DNA from: Bacteroidales bacterium | Lineage (GTDB): Bacteria > Bacteroidota > Bacteroidia > Bacteroidales > UBA3824 | Direction: 5' to 3' | NCBI GenBank assembly: GCA_017530465.1 | Contig: JAFXMJ010000443.1 | Span: 1-5,741, forward strand | Length of the DNA: 5,741 nucleotides | Shown here: positions 1-5,741 of the stretch, in pieces | Layout of the letters: each line of letters begins with the position of its first letter | How positions within the stretch are numbered: position 1 is the first letter of the stretch | The notes under the pieces: generated by a model | Database searches by the model: none | What the model saw: the letters and a program-made list of their open reading frames with translations, nothing else | What the model was told of the DNA's origin: nothing | Made by a program: the position numbers and the translations under genes

Positions 1-1
1 C

Positions 2-1048
2 GTGCCGATTCTTCCGTGCGGCGTAAGTTGCCAGGGCACCAATGGCGGTTGGAATATGTGGCCTACACAGGCTCAGGACGCTTGCCCGATGTCAGATATG
101 GACGAATGGACGCAGGACGCCCTCGACCTCATCGAATGGGCAAATGGTGACGTCAATACCAAGTGGGGCAAGGTTCGCGCCGATGCTGGACATCCCAAGC
201 CCTTCAACCTCAAGTACCTCGGCATTGGCAACGAGGAGAAGATAACGCCCGAATTTGAGGAGCGTTTTAAGTATATGTACGACAAGATTACCGCCAAGTA
301 TCCCAACATCGTGATTGTTGGTACGGCTGGTTCTGGTTCGCACGCTGGCAATCCTGACTACGAGGAAGGCTGGAAGTTTGCCGAGAAAATCGGTCTCCCC
401 ATCATCGACGAGCATTACTATGAGCCTCGCGACTACTTCCTCTCTTCGCGTCAGTACGACAATTATCCGCGCAACCGCAAGACCAAGGTTTATCTTGGCG
501 AATATGCCGCCAAGGACAAGAAACTCATCGACGCGCTTGCCGAGGGTCTCTACTTGCTGCACGTGGAGAGGAACGCCGATGTGGTAGTGATGACATCTTA
601 CGCACCGCTCTTTGCCCGCAGGGACAATACCAACTGGAATCCCGACTTGATTTACTTCGACAACGAGAGGCCCTACCTCACTTGCAGCTACTATGTTCAG
701 CAGATGTTTGGACAGTCGAGCGGCGACTATTACTACGGCGACTGCGTGAAATTTGACCGCAAGGACGACAATTTGCTCGGTCAGTCTGTAGTTTATGACA
801 GCAAGACCAAGAAACTCTTTGTGAAAATCTGCAACGCTGGCGGACAGGCTGCCCAGGCGAACATCGACTTGACCAAGTTCAAGATTCAGGGCGGCGCGGA
901 GAAGACCACAATCTCCGGCAATCCCAACGACGAAAACAACTACGACAAGCAGCCGATAATGCCCATCAAGGAATCTGTATCAATTAAATCCAAATTTGCT
1001 GAGAAGGTTGAACCTTATTCCATCACAATGTGGACGATTCAGTTGTAA
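2..1048 (+). CDS. GH51 alpha-L-arabinofuranosidase, C-terminal part (5' end outside window)
   Basis: Retaining exo-glycosidase expected to remove terminal alpha-L-arabinofuranosyl residues from arabinan or arabinoxylan side chains. The frame is open at the left edge, so 348 residues are visible; the N-terminal domain and first part of the catalytic (beta/alpha)8 barrel are missing. Counting from the first visible codon, the acid/base glutamate is expected at E78 in LGIGNEE (75-79) and the nucleophile at E167 in YLGEYA (164-169). DEHYYEP (136-142) resembles the conserved barrel His/Tyr segment. The stretch around 188-237 (ERNADVV, SYAPLF, NWNPDLIYFD, YYVQQMFG) is typical of gut Bacteroidales GH51 enzymes. 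From about residue 250 the sequence fits the C-terminal beta-sandwich domain. The first visible codon is GTG within an open frame and is not taken as the start. The gene ends in TAA, followed 32 nt later by a terminator. The family call is from memory of motifs; substrate and cell location cannot be judged without the N-terminus. Confidence 0.92.
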   Translation: MPILPCGVSCQGTNGGWNMWPTQAQDACPMSDMDEWTQDALDLIEWANGDVNTKWGKVRADAGHPKPFNLKYLGIGNEEKITPEFEERFKYMYDKITAKYPNIVIVGTAGSGSHAGNPDYEEGWKFAEKIGLPIIDEHYYEPRDYFLSSRQYDNYPRNRKTKVYLGEYAAKDKKLIDALAEGLYLLHVERNADVVVMTSYAPLFARRDNTNWNPDLIYFDNERPYLTCSYYVQQMFGQSSGDYYYGDCVKFDRKDDNLLGQSVVYDSKTKKLFVKICNAGGQAAQANIDLTKFKIQGGAEKTTISGNPNDENNYDKQPIMPIKESVSIKSKFAEKVEPYSITMWTIQL

Positions 1049-1080
1049 TTGACTGACGATTGTAATCGAATATAAATGAT

Positions 1081-1131
1081 AAATGCCGGATAATCATTTG
1101 CTTTGTGATTATCCGGCATTTTTGTTTTTTT
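1081..1131 (+). terminator. Rho-independent terminator after the GH51 gene
   Basis: A perfect 16-bp inverted repeat (1081-1096 with 1106-1121) encloses a 9-nt loop. The right arm runs into a T-rich tract (1119-1131, interrupted by one G). It lies 32 nt after the GH51 stop codon and should end that transcript, so the next plus-strand gene probably needs its own promoter. Confidence 0.9.
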
Positions 1132-1273
1132 ATGAATCTGTGTGCTGAGGTTAATTGAGGAAGCTGATGTCGCATTATTCATGTTGGTATGTGTGGCGGT
1201 TGTTTTTTTGAGGGCGGGCGGTACAATTTTTGCGATGAATCATTAGTTGTACAACCCCAAACAATTAATGATT

Positions 1274-2080
1274 ATGAAAGCTATAAAATTTCAATTGATT
1301 TTTGTTGCGCTGTTGGTACTCGCAACGGGCGTGTCGGCGCAAAATCCGTATGCCGACATTGAGAAAGACTCGTACGCCGATGTGTTGAAATTCGCAGGAC
1401 AGAAGCCAAGCATCACCGATTTCGCGACATACTACATTGGCGAACCGACGCCTCCCGAAGAAGACGATGGTTTGGAGTGCGGTTGGGGATGCGACTTTCG
1501 TGACGTTTGGTCTAAATACCGCAAACACAAGCCGTTGACCACAACAGAGGAGTGGACTGAGAAAGTAACCGTTGACGCTAAAAACGGTTATGCGTGCATT
1601 GAGTTATATTTTGCCGTGAAAGATCAAGACTATAAACGAGACGCCAAAATGGAAATGTGCTATTGGAACTGTTCTGATGGTAAGCACAAGGTCTTTGCCG
1701 TTTCTGAGTCATGCTCTGAAAACGGCAAGCTGATGGGTCTGGGAGGTTTCTTTGGCGGCTTTGGACTCTATCTCTACAACAACGACACGCACAAGATTTA
1801 TCGCTGCTCCGCGTCAGAGTTGGGCGCAGAAGTTACGACCGGCTACGAACACATTAGCCAAGACCACAAAGATGACGAGTATTTTCGTATTGACAACAAT
1901 ACTGGTGTGCGCACGAAGATTACCAAAAAAGAGTGGGAAGATTGGACTTGGCCTTTCGTAATCTACACTCTTCCCCGTGTCGGCAAAGACATCAACGCCG
2001 TAATTTACGACCTTCCCGGCGGTGAGACGAAAAAGATTCTCGTAAAATGGAACGGATTGACGTTTGATGTTCAGAAATAA
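1274..2080 (+). CDS. Exported protein of unknown function, single WxGxxF module
   Basis: A 268-aa protein that I do not recognise as a named family. Residues 1-22 form a classical signal peptide: basic MKAIK, a hydrophobic core LIFVALLVLA, and a likely signal peptidase I site after VSA, before QNPYAD. There is no lipobox cysteine, so it is probably periplasmic or released. The mature part is rich in beta-strand-like segments and has seven cysteines, including C69 and C73 in ECGWGC. Visible blocks are MEMCYWNCSDGKHKVFAV (126-143), LYLYNNDTHKIYRC (165-178), YTLPRVGKDI (231-240) and the terminal KWNGLTF (258-264). The first and last resemble segments of the two minus-strand proteins at 3162-4775 and 4854-5741. 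ATG at 1274 is preferred because it puts the charged residues directly before the hydrophobic core; ATG at 1268 would add only MI. The leader is A-rich without a Shine-Dalgarno site. Terminators lie on both sides, so it is probably a single-gene unit. Confidence 0.85.
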   Translation: MKAIKFQLIFVALLVLATGVSAQNPYADIEKDSYADVLKFAGQKPSITDFATYYIGEPTPPEEDDGLECGWGCDFRDVWSKYRKHKPLTTTEEWTEKVTVDAKNGYACIELYFAVKDQDYKRDAKMEMCYWNCSDGKHKVFAVSESCSENGKLMGLGGFFGGFGLYLYNNDTHKIYRCSASELGAEVTTGYEHISQDHKDDEYFRIDNNTGVRTKITKKEWEDWTWPFVIYTLPRVGKDINAVIYDLPGGETKKILVKWNGLTFDVQK

Positions 2081-2100
2081 CGATTGTAATCAATCTTTAT

Positions 2101-2146
2101 AAAAAACGTGCGGCATACCTCATTGGGTGTACCGCACGTTTTTTTT
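2101..2146. terminator. Bidirectional intrinsic terminator between convergent genes
   Basis: Perfect arms at 2105-2113 and 2132-2140 are extended inward, after one C/A mismatch, by six further pairs including two G-U, around a CATT loop (2121-2124). Eight T residues (2139-2146) follow on the plus strand, and six A residues (2101-2106) give a T run on the minus strand. It sits 20 nt after the plus-strand stop codon and about 25 nt beyond the minus-strand stop codon, so it can serve both transcripts. Confidence 0.88.
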
Positions 2147-2169
2147 GTTGTGGTATGTGGAATGAATTA

Positions 2170-3108
2170 TTAATCTCTATTGAACAGTTTGTGCGCGAAT
2201 ACGAACAGCAACGCTAAGCATCCAAAGATGAACCATGCACCGATTTTCATACCGAGGTTGAAGTTGGTTTCGTAGTCGGAGGTGTCGGTAACGTTGTCGC
2301 AGCCTACGAGGAAGTAATTGGCGATGTCGTGGAAGGCGTGGAAATCTGCCTTGCCGTCGCCAAGTACAGCCGCAAATGTTGCTGGGGTGTCGCGCTTCAT
2401 GAATGTGAGCGTGTAGCGGGCTTCGTATGTCTTGATGAACTCGCCCAATTGTTCCCTTGTGCGCACCACGCTTTTATGAAACTGTTCGGGAAGTTCGTCG
2501 ATGATTGCGCCGATGCTGTCGAGGTTCATTGTGCGGTCGGGGTAATAGTACATTTTTTGTTGTACGTGACCGAGTTTGTTGCGGTCCACTTCGTCGTCGG
2601 TGAGGGTCTGCCAATAGTTTTTTGACGAGAATATCACGGAGAGCGAGTCGGCGTTTTGGATTGGCGTGCCGCTGCCGATTTCCAATCCGCCAAACAATGT
2701 CGCCAAACGGCAGTCTGTCCAATATTCAGTTTTGTGGTCGCCGTATCCTCGTCGTGTGTGCACTTCGCCGTGGATGTCTATGAGCATGTATTCGCCTGTG
2801 AGAAGGTCAAAAAGGGTGTCGCGGATTGTGGTGCCTTGTTGGAAACAGTAGTTTTTTATAAGGTACGTGCGCGGCTCACCGGCGATGGCGTCGGCTATCT
2901 GGCGGTCGGTGGTCAGGGCGGGGAGGCTGTCGGCGCGTTGTTGCCATATTTCCCGTGGCGTGGGGTCGAAGATTGACCACAAGTCCATATACCACATAAA
3001 CCACACAATCGCCGCCACCGGAAGTAGCACGATGATTCGGGAGACGACGTGTGTGATTATAAAATCGCCGTCGAAGATGTCTTCTAATTTCTCTGTGAAT
3101 TTGCTCAT
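2170..3108 (-). CDS. Unknown membrane protein with a transmembrane segment at each end
   Basis: A 312-aa protein with no domain I recognise. A short polar N-terminus (MSKFTEKLEDIFDGDF) is followed by a hydrophobic segment at about 21-41 (RIIVLLPVAAIVWFMWYM). A soluble region of roughly 240 residues follows, then a second hydrophobic segment at about 287-306 (GMKIGAWFIFGCLALLFVFA) and a short basic tail. The simplest topology is both ends in the cytoplasm and the central domain in the periplasm; this is inferred. The central region carries DLLTGEYMLIDIHGEVHTRRGYG (partly, 101-123), a helical stretch rich in charged residues at 200-230, and FAAVLGDGKADFHAFHD (245-261). It lacks the WxGxxF motif of its neighbours. 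ATG at 3108 is chosen because a 30-codon upstream extension would read through the palindrome and into the lipoprotein gene. It lies 53 nt downstream of the lipoprotein gene on the same strand, so co-transcription is plausible, and ends at the shared terminator. Confidence 0.8.
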   Translation of the reverse strand: MSKFTEKLEDIFDGDFIITHVVSRIIVLLPVAAIVWFMWYMDLWSIFDPTPREIWQQRADSLPALTTDRQIADAIAGEPRTYLIKNYCFQQGTTIRDTLFDLLTGEYMLIDIHGEVHTRRGYGDHKTEYWTDCRLATLFGGLEIGSGTPIQNADSLSVIFSSKNYWQTLTDDEVDRNKLGHVQQKMYYYPDRTMNLDSIGAIIDELPEQFHKSVVRTREQLGEFIKTYEARYTLTFMKRDTPATFAAVLGDGKADFHAFHDIANYFLVGCDNVTDTSDYETNFNLGMKIGAWFIFGCLALLFVFAHKLFNRD

Positions 3109-3126
3109 TGTGGTTTGTTTTGATAA

Positions 3127-3152
3127 TAGGGACGCGGCGCGCCGCGTCCCTA
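3127..3152. repeat. Perfect 26-bp GC-rich palindrome (REP-like)
   Basis: The half-site TAGGGACGCGGCG is followed at once by its exact reverse complement, with no loop spacer and no mismatch. It fills half of the 53-nt gap between two minus-strand genes and is far richer in G and C than its flanks. Neither strand has a T run after it, so it is not a standard intrinsic terminator. It resembles the intergenic REP-type palindromes scattered in many bacterial genomes, but a single copy here cannot show dispersal. As RNA it could form a very stable hairpin that protects the upstream mRNA end or lowers expression of the downstream gene. Confidence 0.75.
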
Positions 3153-3161
3153 CAGGTGTGA

Positions 3162-4775
3162 TTATTCTTCGTCCTTTACGAATTGTTTGCCGTTCCATAG
3201 CAACGACAATGTCTCGAAGGAGTCATATTCGCTTTCTTCGTCGCAGCCCCAATGATACATGCAATATACGCTGTTGCCGTCGATGAAGTCGTAGCGGATG
3301 TCGTCTTTGTCGTAGTCTGGTTTAGGGATTTGGATGTCGGCGGGGGTCAGTTGACCGTTTTCGTAGTACCAAAATTTGATGGAGTGTGTCCTATCGTATT
3401 CGTTGTCCGCCAATACTGCCAAATATTTGCCTTCGACGTCGGTGTCGTAGGTCTGAAATCTGAGCTGTTTGTTGTTGGTAATGATTTCAAATCCGTTTTG
3501 GTCATAAATATTTGCGTGGCTGAGTCCGCCGTATTCTGGGGCGTTCTCATCGAAGTGGAGTGCCTTGAAAATTTCCTTGACCTTTGGCGACAATTTTGTG
3601 GCTTCGTTTACCTTGTCGATGAGTGCCACATTGAATTTCTTGGTATATACTCGGATGCTTTCGATGGGCGAGTTTTCGTCCTTGGCTGTGTATTCGATGA
3701 ATATGTCGCGGCTGTCGCGGCCGCGTTCGTCGTGTGCTAAGTGTTGGGTGATGACGTATTTGCCGTCTTGCATGCCTTGGGTGATGGCGGTGTCTTTCAT
3801 GCGGCTGTATTTCTCGTAGTCGAGCGCGTTTTTGATGGGGAAGCCCAATGCGATGGGCTGGTGTCCGATGCAGCGGTTGCCTGTTTTGTACGAGATGTTT
3901 TGCACTACGCCGCACGAGGGTGACACAACAGTGTAGCCTTCCACTTTGCCGTCTATCACGTCGAATTTTGCAAGGATGTTGCCGTCTTCGTCTTTGATGA
4001 CGTTGCCCGGGTCGAGCGTCTCTTTCTCGCCAATTTTCACAGCGCGGTATTCTTCTTCCTTGGAGGCAAAATCGTATTTGAATGTGCCTTGGTATGTATC
4101 CACATTGCCGGTGATGAGTTTTGATGTGAGGTCGAAGGTTTTGCCGTTCCATTGGTACTGGAGCGGCCAGCAGTATTGTGAGGTGAAGCTGAGCCCCGTG
4201 TTTTCAAACTGGGTGCAGAGGTCGTAAACATAATTGTGGTAGTTTTCTGCGATGCTGATACCCTTGGTGAAGTAGTCGGAGTTGGGCGGGAAGGTGATTT
4301 TGCCGTCCTTGTAGTGCGCCGTGAAGAATCTGCTGATTTTCTCACCCTTCAACTTTTCACCGTGCACAAGTTCGTCGATGACGGCAACCCATGAGGAGTC
4401 GAGCGTCTGGTAGCATTGTATGTGGTATCTGGCGTACAATGGATTGTCGTGGCAGTCCTCGTTTGGAATTTCGTAGAGGTACTCCAAATAGGTCTTCGAC
4501 TTGTAATTCTCCGCCTTAGACTGCGGTATGTGATTGAGTTTTACCGCCAAAGCGATGTTTTTTGCCACTTCGGGTTCTTCGGTTTTGATGGCGTTCCATA
4601 TCGTCTTGGCGATGGTGTCCTTTGGCTCTACGTATTTGTAGGCGACGGGCTGCGGTGCGGCGTTGTTGACGGTGTCGGTCGCATTGCCGCCTTGGGTCTG
4701 CGTGTTGTTGCCTCCGCCGCAGGATGCTGCGAGAAGCGCGAGGGCGAGGAGGGTGGGGATGATTGTTGGTTTCAT
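3162..4775 (-). CDS. Lipoprotein of unknown function with two WxGxxF modules
   Basis: A 537-aa protein with no named family that I can assign. Residues 1-18 form a lipoprotein signal peptide ending in LLAAS, with the lipidated cysteine at C19, followed by a flexible stretch rich in G, N, T and Q (20-40). No acidic residues directly follow C19, unlike known Bacteroidetes surface-export signals, so a periplasm-facing anchor is the better guess. Two related modules are visible. The first runs from about 115 (RYHIQCYQTLDSSWVAV) through HYKDGKITFP (154-163) to YQWNGKTF (207-214). The second runs from about 437 (QLRFQTYDTDVEGKYLAVL) through YYENGQLTPAD (470-480) to LLWNGKQF (525-532). The region between them (about 225-390) is mixed charged and beta-rich. 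The mature protein has eight further cysteines. The start follows an A-rich leader without a Shine-Dalgarno site; a promoter is predicted just upstream. The C-terminus FVKDEE parallels FVKQ of the gene upstream, pointing to paralogy. Confidence 0.87.
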   Translation of the reverse strand: MKPTIIPTLLALALLAASCGGGNNTQTQGGNATDTVNNAAPQPVAYKYVEPKDTIAKTIWNAIKTEEPEVAKNIALAVKLNHIPQSKAENYKSKTYLEYLYEIPNEDCHDNPLYARYHIQCYQTLDSSWVAVIDELVHGEKLKGEKISRFFTAHYKDGKITFPPNSDYFTKGISIAENYHNYVYDLCTQFENTGLSFTSQYCWPLQYQWNGKTFDLTSKLITGNVDTYQGTFKYDFASKEEEYRAVKIGEKETLDPGNVIKDEDGNILAKFDVIDGKVEGYTVVSPSCGVVQNISYKTGNRCIGHQPIALGFPIKNALDYEKYSRMKDTAITQGMQDGKYVITQHLAHDERGRDSRDIFIEYTAKDENSPIESIRVYTKKFNVALIDKVNEATKLSPKVKEIFKALHFDENAPEYGGLSHANIYDQNGFEIITNNKQLRFQTYDTDVEGKYLAVLADNEYDRTHSIKFWYYENGQLTPADIQIPKPDYDKDDIRYDFIDGNSVYCMYHWGCDEESEYDSFETLSLLWNGKQFVKDEE

Positions 4776-4812
4776 CGTTGATGTGTTTTTGTTTTTATAA
4801 TAATTGACGCCC

Positions 4813-4843
4813 GAAAGGTACGTATTATTTTGTTGTTGGCAAA
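4813..4843 (-). promoter_or_regulatory. Predicted Bacteroidetes-type promoter for the lipoprotein gene
   Basis: On the minus strand TTTG (4843-4840) is followed after 19 nt by TACCTTTC (4820-4813). The known Bacteroides consensus is TTTG near -33 and TAnnTTTG near -7, so the -33 box is exact and the -7 box has one mismatch, at usual spacing. Transcription would begin about 30-35 nt before the ATG at 4775. The boxes lie in the 78-nt gap after the upstream stop codon, where I see no terminator, so read-through from the upstream gene is also possible. Confidence 0.5.
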
Positions 4844-4853
4844 ATGGATTGGG

Positions 4854-5741
4854 TTATTGTTTTACGAATTGTTCGCCGTCCCATTTGTATTTGGGGATGT
4901 TTTGCCAATTGATGCCGATATTGTTGAGCTTGTTGCGCACTTCGCTGGGCATGTCGGCATCCCAGGACAGGGAGTACGAAATCGACAGTTCCTGTACGGT
5001 GGGAGAGTAGTTTATATTATAGGTTGCCACAAGGAGAGGAGTCTTATTGAACACTTCTTGGAGGGCGGCGAGTTCTTGGTCGAGGCCTTCGCATTTTTTG
5101 GCGTCCAATAGTTCTGACAGCTGACACATCGGCAATTTGAAATTGGATTCGGTGATGTTGCCGTCTTTGTAGGTGTACGTCTTGTATTCACGTATATAGT
5201 TTTGACCGTAGCACGTCAAGACCGTATAGCCGCCGTCTTTGTTCGGGAAACACATCACGTAGTATTGAGGAGCGTCAAATTCGTCTTTCCAGAGACGATA
5301 TACGTTGTTGTTTTCGCTCTGTTGGTTGTCGAATTCTTCTTCAAGGTTGAGTTTTTGAGCCACTTGATAGGCGATTGTGGATTTCCATTCTGCCGGGATT
5401 AACTCAAAATACTGCAAATCCTCTTTCCATGGCTTGCTGTCGGCGTTGCGGGCAAATTTTTCGCCGTCCCAATGGTAATCAATGGTGGGGAAGTAGTTGT
5501 CCTCTTTTCTTTGGAATCCTTTGAGAGGCTTGGGCAGCACGCCACCGCGCTCGTCCAATTCCCATGCTGTGAATCCTACTGAGAGGTTTACGGCGCCTTT
5601 GTCGTCGTAGAAGCTGTATTCTGGGTTGTTCATTGCCATCGACAGGACTTTTGCCGCCTCTTTGGGGAATTGGTCGGAGTTGGAATAGTAGTCTTTGATG
5701 CCGGGGGTTGGCAACATGCTGTCCGCCTTGTCGAGTACGCC
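4854..5741 (-). CDS. Unknown WxGxxF-module protein, C-terminal part (5' end outside window)
   Basis: 295 residues are visible and the frame stays open to the right edge (GVLDKADS precedes the first Met at 5717), so that Met is not taken as the start and any signal peptide is out of view. I cannot assign a named family. Counting from the right-edge codon, one module end is seen at YHWDGEKF (89-96). A full module then runs from QYYVMCFPNKDGGYTVL (159-175) through YTYKDGNITESNFKLP (189-204) to YKWDGEQF (285-292), ending in FVKQ. An acidic, Asn/Gln-rich linker (LEEEFDNQQSENNN, 133-146) and a charged helix-like stretch (about 209-236) separate or interrupt the beta-rich parts. The architecture parallels the lipoprotein gene 78 nt downstream, and the last 24 coding bases before the final codons match that gene at 22 positions. 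The two are probably diverged tandem paralogs with related roles, likely also exported. Confidence 0.82.
   Translation of the reverse strand, partial: GVLDKADSMLPTPGIKDYYSNSDQFPKEAAKVLSMAMNNPEYSFYDDKGAVNLSVGFTAWELDERGGVLPKPLKGFQRKEDNYFPTIDYHWDGEKFARNADSKPWKEDLQYFELIPAEWKSTIAYQVAQKLNLEEEFDNQQSENNNVYRLWKDEFDAPQYYVMCFPNKDGGYTVLTCYGQNYIREYKTYTYKDGNITESNFKLPMCQLSELLDAKKCEGLDQELAALQEVFNKTPLLVATYNINYSPTVQELSISYSLSWDADMPSEVRNKLNNIGINWQNIPKYKWDGEQFVKQ

Noticed and set aside
1167..1211. Fourteen-codon open frame in the gap before the 268-aa gene
   Set aside because: It is very short, has no start context and its peptide looks random.
1199..1232. Promoter for the 268-aa gene (TTTG at 1207-1210 with AATTTTTG at 1225-1232)
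   Set aside because: The -7-like box has only one mismatch, but the 14-nt spacing is too short for the Bacteroides consensus and no better -33 box lies at the right distance. A promoter is expected here but I cannot place it.
1247..1273. Alternative TTG start giving the 268-aa protein a nine-residue N-terminal extension
   Set aside because: It would push the signal peptide inward behind YNPKQLMI and uses a rare start; ATG at 1274 gives a textbook signal peptide.
3127..3152. Palindrome as a Rho-independent terminator
   Set aside because: No T run follows the stem on either strand.
3109..3198. Thirty-codon upstream extension of the 312-aa membrane protein
   Set aside because: It would overlap the end of the lipoprotein gene and translate through the palindrome; the ATG at 3108 with an A-rich leader is more natural.
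3252..3740. Long plus-strand open frame antisense to the lipoprotein gene, and similar ones at 2329-2976 and 4416-4781
   Set aside because: They are valine-, phenylalanine- or arginine-rich readings opposite well-formed minus-strand genes, with no domain or start context.
5715..5717. ATG at 5717 as the true start of the right-edge gene
   Set aside because: The frame stays open to the window edge, and no signal peptide or promoter-like leader precedes this codon.
1..5741. Defence system, CRISPR, mobile element or secretion cluster
   Set aside because: No nuclease, helicase, transposase, integrase, repeat array or secretion component motif is visible in any of the five genes.

Overview
The window looks like a chromosomal segment from a gut-type Bacteroidales bacterium, most likely of the Prevotella/Muribaculaceae kind. 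This rests on sequence features, not a database match. The first gene reads as the GH51 arabinofuranosidase type common in that order. Start codons follow A-rich leaders with no Shine-Dalgarno sequence. One upstream region carries a good TTTG / TAnnTTTG-like promoter of the Bacteroidetes type. A typical lipoprotein signal is also present.

Layout. Positions 2-1048 (+) hold the 3' half of a GH51 alpha-L-arabinofuranosidase gene, cut by the left edge and closed by a strong intrinsic terminator at 1081-1131. After a short non-coding stretch, 1274-2080 (+) encodes a 268-aa exported protein of unknown function. A bidirectional terminator at about 2101-2146 separates it from three genes on the minus strand, read right to left. 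These are the 3' part of an unknown protein gene (4854-5741, cut by the right edge), a 537-aa lipoprotein (3162-4775) with its own predicted promoter, and a 312-aa protein with one membrane segment at each end (2170-3108). A perfect 26-bp palindrome lies in the 53-nt gap before the last gene. No gap between genes exceeds 300 bases. I saw no tRNA, rRNA, CRISPR array, transposase or attachment site.

How it fits together. The GH51 enzyme would release arabinose from plant arabinans or arabinoxylans; nothing else here is clearly linked to carbohydrate use. The main signal outside the enzyme is that three of the four other proteins appear to be built from the same module. It has an [hydrophobic]-x-C/T-[YF] strand, then usually a Y-x-[DN]-G turn, and ends in W-[ND]-G-x-x-F. 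The 268-aa protein has one copy, the lipoprotein two, and the right-edge protein at least one full copy plus the end of another. The locus therefore looks like a small cluster of paralogous, mostly exported proteins of unknown function. I found no evidence for a defence, conjugation or secretion system.
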